Positions 61,709-64,000 of a DNA stretch of 64,000 nucleotides are shown here, one piece after another; the stretch's first letter is position 1; every line of letters starts with the position of its first letter. Both the position numbers and the translations under genes were made by a program. The stretch comes from Porphyromonas crevioricanis (lineage in GTDB: Bacteria; Bacteroidota; Bacteroidia; Bacteroidales; Porphyromonadaceae): assembly GCF_900167225.1 (NCBI RefSeq), contig NZ_FUXH01000001.1, forward strand, positions 1 through 64,000, given 5' to 3'. The notes under the pieces were generated by a model. The model worked only from the letters and a program-made list of their open reading frames with translations, ran no database searches and was not told the origin of the DNA.

Positions 61709-63046
61709 TCACTCTTTTTTTCCATGAATGTGAATATTCATTGTTTCTCGTATGATGTCTCGATATAGATTGTCCAGCCACTTCTGTTCTCCCACAGCAA
61801 AGCTGACATTGTGCCAGAGTAGGTTCAACTCTCCGTGGTGCAGAGCTGTCTGCTCTATTAAGCCAAATGTGTAGGATTTGGCTTCGGAGTATTCCAGCCC
61901 CATATAATTAGGACGGTTCAGAGTACAATCCATTACGGTGAGTGGGTGTAACAACAATTCCGTGAGTACTCGAGTGCAGGGGCGAATGAAACGTACTACC
62001 CGGCAGGTACCCAACCGAAACCCGGCGACATCAGCATAACCCATGGTGTAGTCGTGCCGTATCCCCGCACTTATCAGGGCTTGCATATCTTCGGGCTCGC
62101 GTGCAGACAGGTAGTGATGGCGAGAGATATCAATCGAATGACTACATGTTTTTTGCAAGTGTTCTTTTTCTCGCAGTATCTTATCTGGATCCAAACCGGA
62201 GGCATAGGAGCAGTGCAGACCATAGCGTACCTCTCTTTTGTTGCAAAGATCTGTGAGAGGAGTAAAGCAGGCCGAGCCGAGATTGTAACACGGAGCATCG
62301 AGCGGATGTGTACCCATGGATTTGAAAAAGAAGATTGTATCGCATATCTCTTCTCCTAGTCGATCTCGCAGTTCTTTGTTTCGCTCAAGTATCCCGGCGA
62401 AGGTATAGTAGCGATCTTGCCATGGGGGGCGGAAAGCTAGATGAAAAGCCTTGAAGGGTGATTTCTTCTCTTTAATTATGGCACGCATCATACCTCTCCA
62501 TCCTCTGTATTCGAAAGGTTCATCTACATCGTGTGTCAGATTGATATGAGAGAAACCAAAGGGAGGTTCGGGAATATCTGTTCCTTCGTTTCGGAGTATT
62601 TTGCGCAACAACACCCCATATTCGTCTACGATCGGGCGATGGATAAATCCTGCTCGATATGGCAACGATTCTTTGCCGGGAAAACGACCATGTTCGTCTC
62701 GTATTTCTCGCTTATACATCTCTTCGTAGCGAGATATGAGGAAGAATGTAGAGGCTACCAAATCGGCTTCTATGATCAAAGGCCCTCCATCCGACTCCCG
62801 GCTTACTCCGGGTTTTCCAAACAAGACAGGTACACCCTCCCATTCTTCCAAGGGCAAGGTGGGGTAGGCGGCTTCGGTACCATAGCAGCCAGTTCGGAAA
62901 AAAGAGGAAGGGCGAATCACAACCCTATATCTCTGCATTTCCGATTTGTCTGAAGTATAGCCAATAAGTCGATCCATCCGTTGTTGGGGTAGAAGATCTC
63001 CGCCCAGCATAAACTGGATAATGTAGTTGGTTACTTCCGTATTCAT
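61709..63046 (-). CDS. Polysaccharide deacetylase-like protein (DUF7033 type)
   Basis: A 445-residue protein with a central carbohydrate-esterase-4-like core: INLTHDVDEPFEY (about residues 168-180; Asp-His metal motif) and later YGLHCSYASG (about 276-285) with conserved His. The N-terminal part (about 1-160) is the DUF7033-like region found before this domain in Bacteroidetes. No signal peptide. It may modify a cytoplasmic glycan precursor, with the adjacent glycosyltransferase acting in the same surface-polysaccharide pathway (inference). Confidence 0.72.
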   Translation of the reverse strand: MNTEVTNYIIQFMLGGDLLPQQRMDRLIGYTSDKSEMQRYRVVIRPSSFFRTGCYGTEAAYPTLPLEEWEGVPVLFGKPGVSRESDGGPLIIEADLVASTFFLISRYEEMYKREIRDEHGRFPGKESLPYRAGFIHRPIVDEYGVLLRKILRNEGTDIPEPPFGFSHINLTHDVDEPFEYRGWRGMMRAIIKEKKSPFKAFHLAFRPPWQDRYYTFAGILERNKELRDRLGEEICDTIFFFKSMGTHPLDAPCYNLGSACFTPLTDLCNKREVRYGLHCSYASGLDPDKILREKEHLQKTCSHSIDISRHHYLSAREPEDMQALISAGIRHDYTMGYADVAGFRLGTCRVVRFIRPCTRVLTELLLHPLTVMDCTLNRPNYMGLEYSEAKSYTFGLIEQTALHHGELNLLWHNVSFAVGEQKWLDNLYRDIIRETMNIHIHGKKE

Positions 63047-63084
63047 CGCCTTTGTTCTTGTTGGAAAACACGACTAATGTAGCA

Positions 63085-63092
63085 CAAAAGTA
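63085..63092 (-). promoter_or_regulatory. -7 element of the deacetylase-folK operon
   Basis: TACTTTTG on the minus strand, 38 bp before the ATG at 63046, presumably driving the four overlapping genes down to folK. Confidence 0.5.
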
Positions 63093-63201
63093 AAGGAATA
63101 ATCTGGTCTTAGTTTCACGTCTGATGCGAACAGGAGCAATCCATGGGAGAGGTCTGGGTCGGAGCTCTCGGGTTGCTTCCTTGTGCACGGATAAATCTGC
63201 C

Positions 63202-63209
63202 TACTTTTG
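63202..63209 (+). promoter_or_regulatory. -7 element of the symporter gene, 4 bp before the ATG
   Basis: TACTTTTG with TTG at 63181-63183 about 18 bp upstream. The motif ends 4 bp before ATG 63214, implying a leaderless transcript. Confidence 0.5.
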
Positions 63210-63213
63210 CAGC

Positions 63214-64000
63214 ATGAAAAAGGTACGTATCGGTCTCCTCGGGCGCATACTGATAGCTATCGCTTTGGGGATTGTCGCAGGATTGAAAGCACCGGAAGTA
63301 TTGGTGCGAGTGTTTGTTACTTTCAACTCTTTCTTCGGTAACTTCTTGGGCTTCGTAATCCCTCTCATTATTCTAGGCTTGGTCAGTGCAGCTATTGGAC
63401 GAATGGGTAGCGGTGCGAAGCGTTTGCTTCTGATCACGGTAGCATTGGCTTATGGCTTTACGATCTTTTCGGGTTTGATCTCTTATGGGACCTCCTCCTC
63501 AGTTTTCCCTTCTTTGATAGACCCCAGTGCGAAGACGCATATCACGGAAGGAAACGAAGCTATCAACCCTTTTTTTGTTGTGGATATGCCTCCCCTGATG
63601 GGGGTGATGACAGCTCTTGTATTAGCCTTTATTCTTGGTTTGGGGATGTCTCATATACGGGGAAAAGCCTTGATGGAGGTAGCTACTGACTTTGAGGAGA
63701 TAATCGGTAAAATGATTTCCTCCGTCATTATCCCCTTGCTTCCTCTCTATATCTTCGGAATTTTTCTGAATATGACTTACATGGGGCAGGTAGCCGGTGT
63801 AATGCAGGTGTTTCTCAAGATCATCGGTGTGATCTTCGTGATGCATATTCTACTTCTGTTGATTCAGTACTCTATAGCGGGTGCGGTAGTGAAGCGCAAT
63901 CCTCTCACTCTACTCAAACAGATGTTGCCGGCCTACGCTACTGCTCTTGGCACCCAAAGTTCGGCTGCTACAATCCCTATTACCCTAAAGCAAACTCGAA
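63214..64000 (+). CDS. Dicarboxylate/amino acid:cation symporter, 3' end cut
   Basis: The first 262 residues of a DAACS-family (GltP/DctA type) secondary transporter that runs off the right edge. MKKVRIGLLGRILIAIALGIVAGL and the following hydrophobic segments give at least six membrane helices; NFLGFVIPLIILGLVSAAIGRMG and LGTQSSAATIPITLKQ are conserved family stretches, the latter being the serine-rich loop before helix 7. It probably imports glutamate, aspartate or C4-dicarboxylates with Na+ or H+. C4-dicarboxylate uptake would fit the fumarate reductase of this genome, but substrate is not determinable here. Confidence 0.93.
   Translation, partial: MKKVRIGLLGRILIAIALGIVAGLKAPEVLVRVFVTFNSFFGNFLGFVIPLIILGLVSAAIGRMGSGAKRLLLITVALAYGFTIFSGLISYGTSSSVFPSLIDPSAKTHITEGNEAINPFFVVDMPPLMGVMTALVLAFILGLGMSHIRGKALMEVATDFEEIIGKMISSVIIPLLPLYIFGIFLNMTYMGQVAGVMQVFLKIIGVIFVMHILLLLIQYSIAGAVVKRNPLTLLKQMLPAYATALGTQSSAATIPITLKQTR

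Overview
The window looks like a chromosomal segment of a Porphyromonas species close to P. gingivalis / P. gulae. The evidence is a Sov/SprA translocon of about 2,500 residues, at least two proteins with type IX secretion (T9SS) C-terminal sorting domains, a three-subunit fumarate reductase, cobalamin gene fusions, and repeated Bacteroidetes-type promoter -7 elements (TAnnTTTG). The species call is inference. No rRNA, tRNA or CRISPR array was seen.

Layout. 0.1-1.3 kb: a T9SS cargo gene, then 1 kb without genes that holds a repeat and an orphan terminator. 2.3-6.1 kb (+): ECF sigma factor, zinc-finger anti-sigma factor, an RclC/DUF417 membrane gene broken by one TAG codon, msrAB, and a tandem spondin_N lipoprotein, which together look like an oxidative or hypochlorous-stress regulon. 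6.5-17.9 kb (-): DUF3109 protein, PBP1A, sov and ruvA. 19-33 kb (+): short operons for acyltransferase/nitrilase, pyrE, a degenerate Rieske lipoprotein, a macro-domain protein, a putative porin with a substrate-binding protein, sppA-lpxK-thiL-O-methyltransferase, DUF4294, and a beta-helix lipoprotein. 33.7-37.6 kb: frdCAB and rpsU. 38-43 kb: an Omp28-like T9SS cargo protein, cardiolipin synthase and dGTPase. 43.7-46.8 kb: cbiET and a cbiG-cbiF fusion, convergent with fhs. 49-51 kb: a porin-like protein and a SIMPL protein. 51.3-58.2 kb (-): rubredoxin, an exported Fe-type superoxide dismutase, a TonB-dependent receptor, a Ttd14-like ATPase, thioredoxin and dnaX. 58.2-58.9 kb: remnants of an integrase and an IS transposase. 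59-63 kb (-): folK, a DAHP synthase/chorismate mutase fusion, a glycosyltransferase and a deacetylase-like gene. The right edge cuts a cation:dicarboxylate/amino-acid symporter.

Themes. The genes fit an asaccharolytic anaerobe: fumarate respiration, one-carbon metabolism through Fhs, envelope and lipid A synthesis, T9SS export, and several oxidative-stress proteins (MsrAB, secreted SOD, rubredoxin, thioredoxin). The long intergenic stretches are not empty. Three carry members of one palindrome-rich repeat family, one carries degenerate tandem repeats, and two share a 21-nt element. No clearly new defence or mobile system is visible. The most unusual points are the TAG-interrupted RclC-like gene inside the sigma/MsrAB operon, the exported SOD, the repeat family with an inverted hairpin loop, a palindrome inside the cls promoter, and three promoters placed so close to their start codons that leaderless mRNAs are likely.
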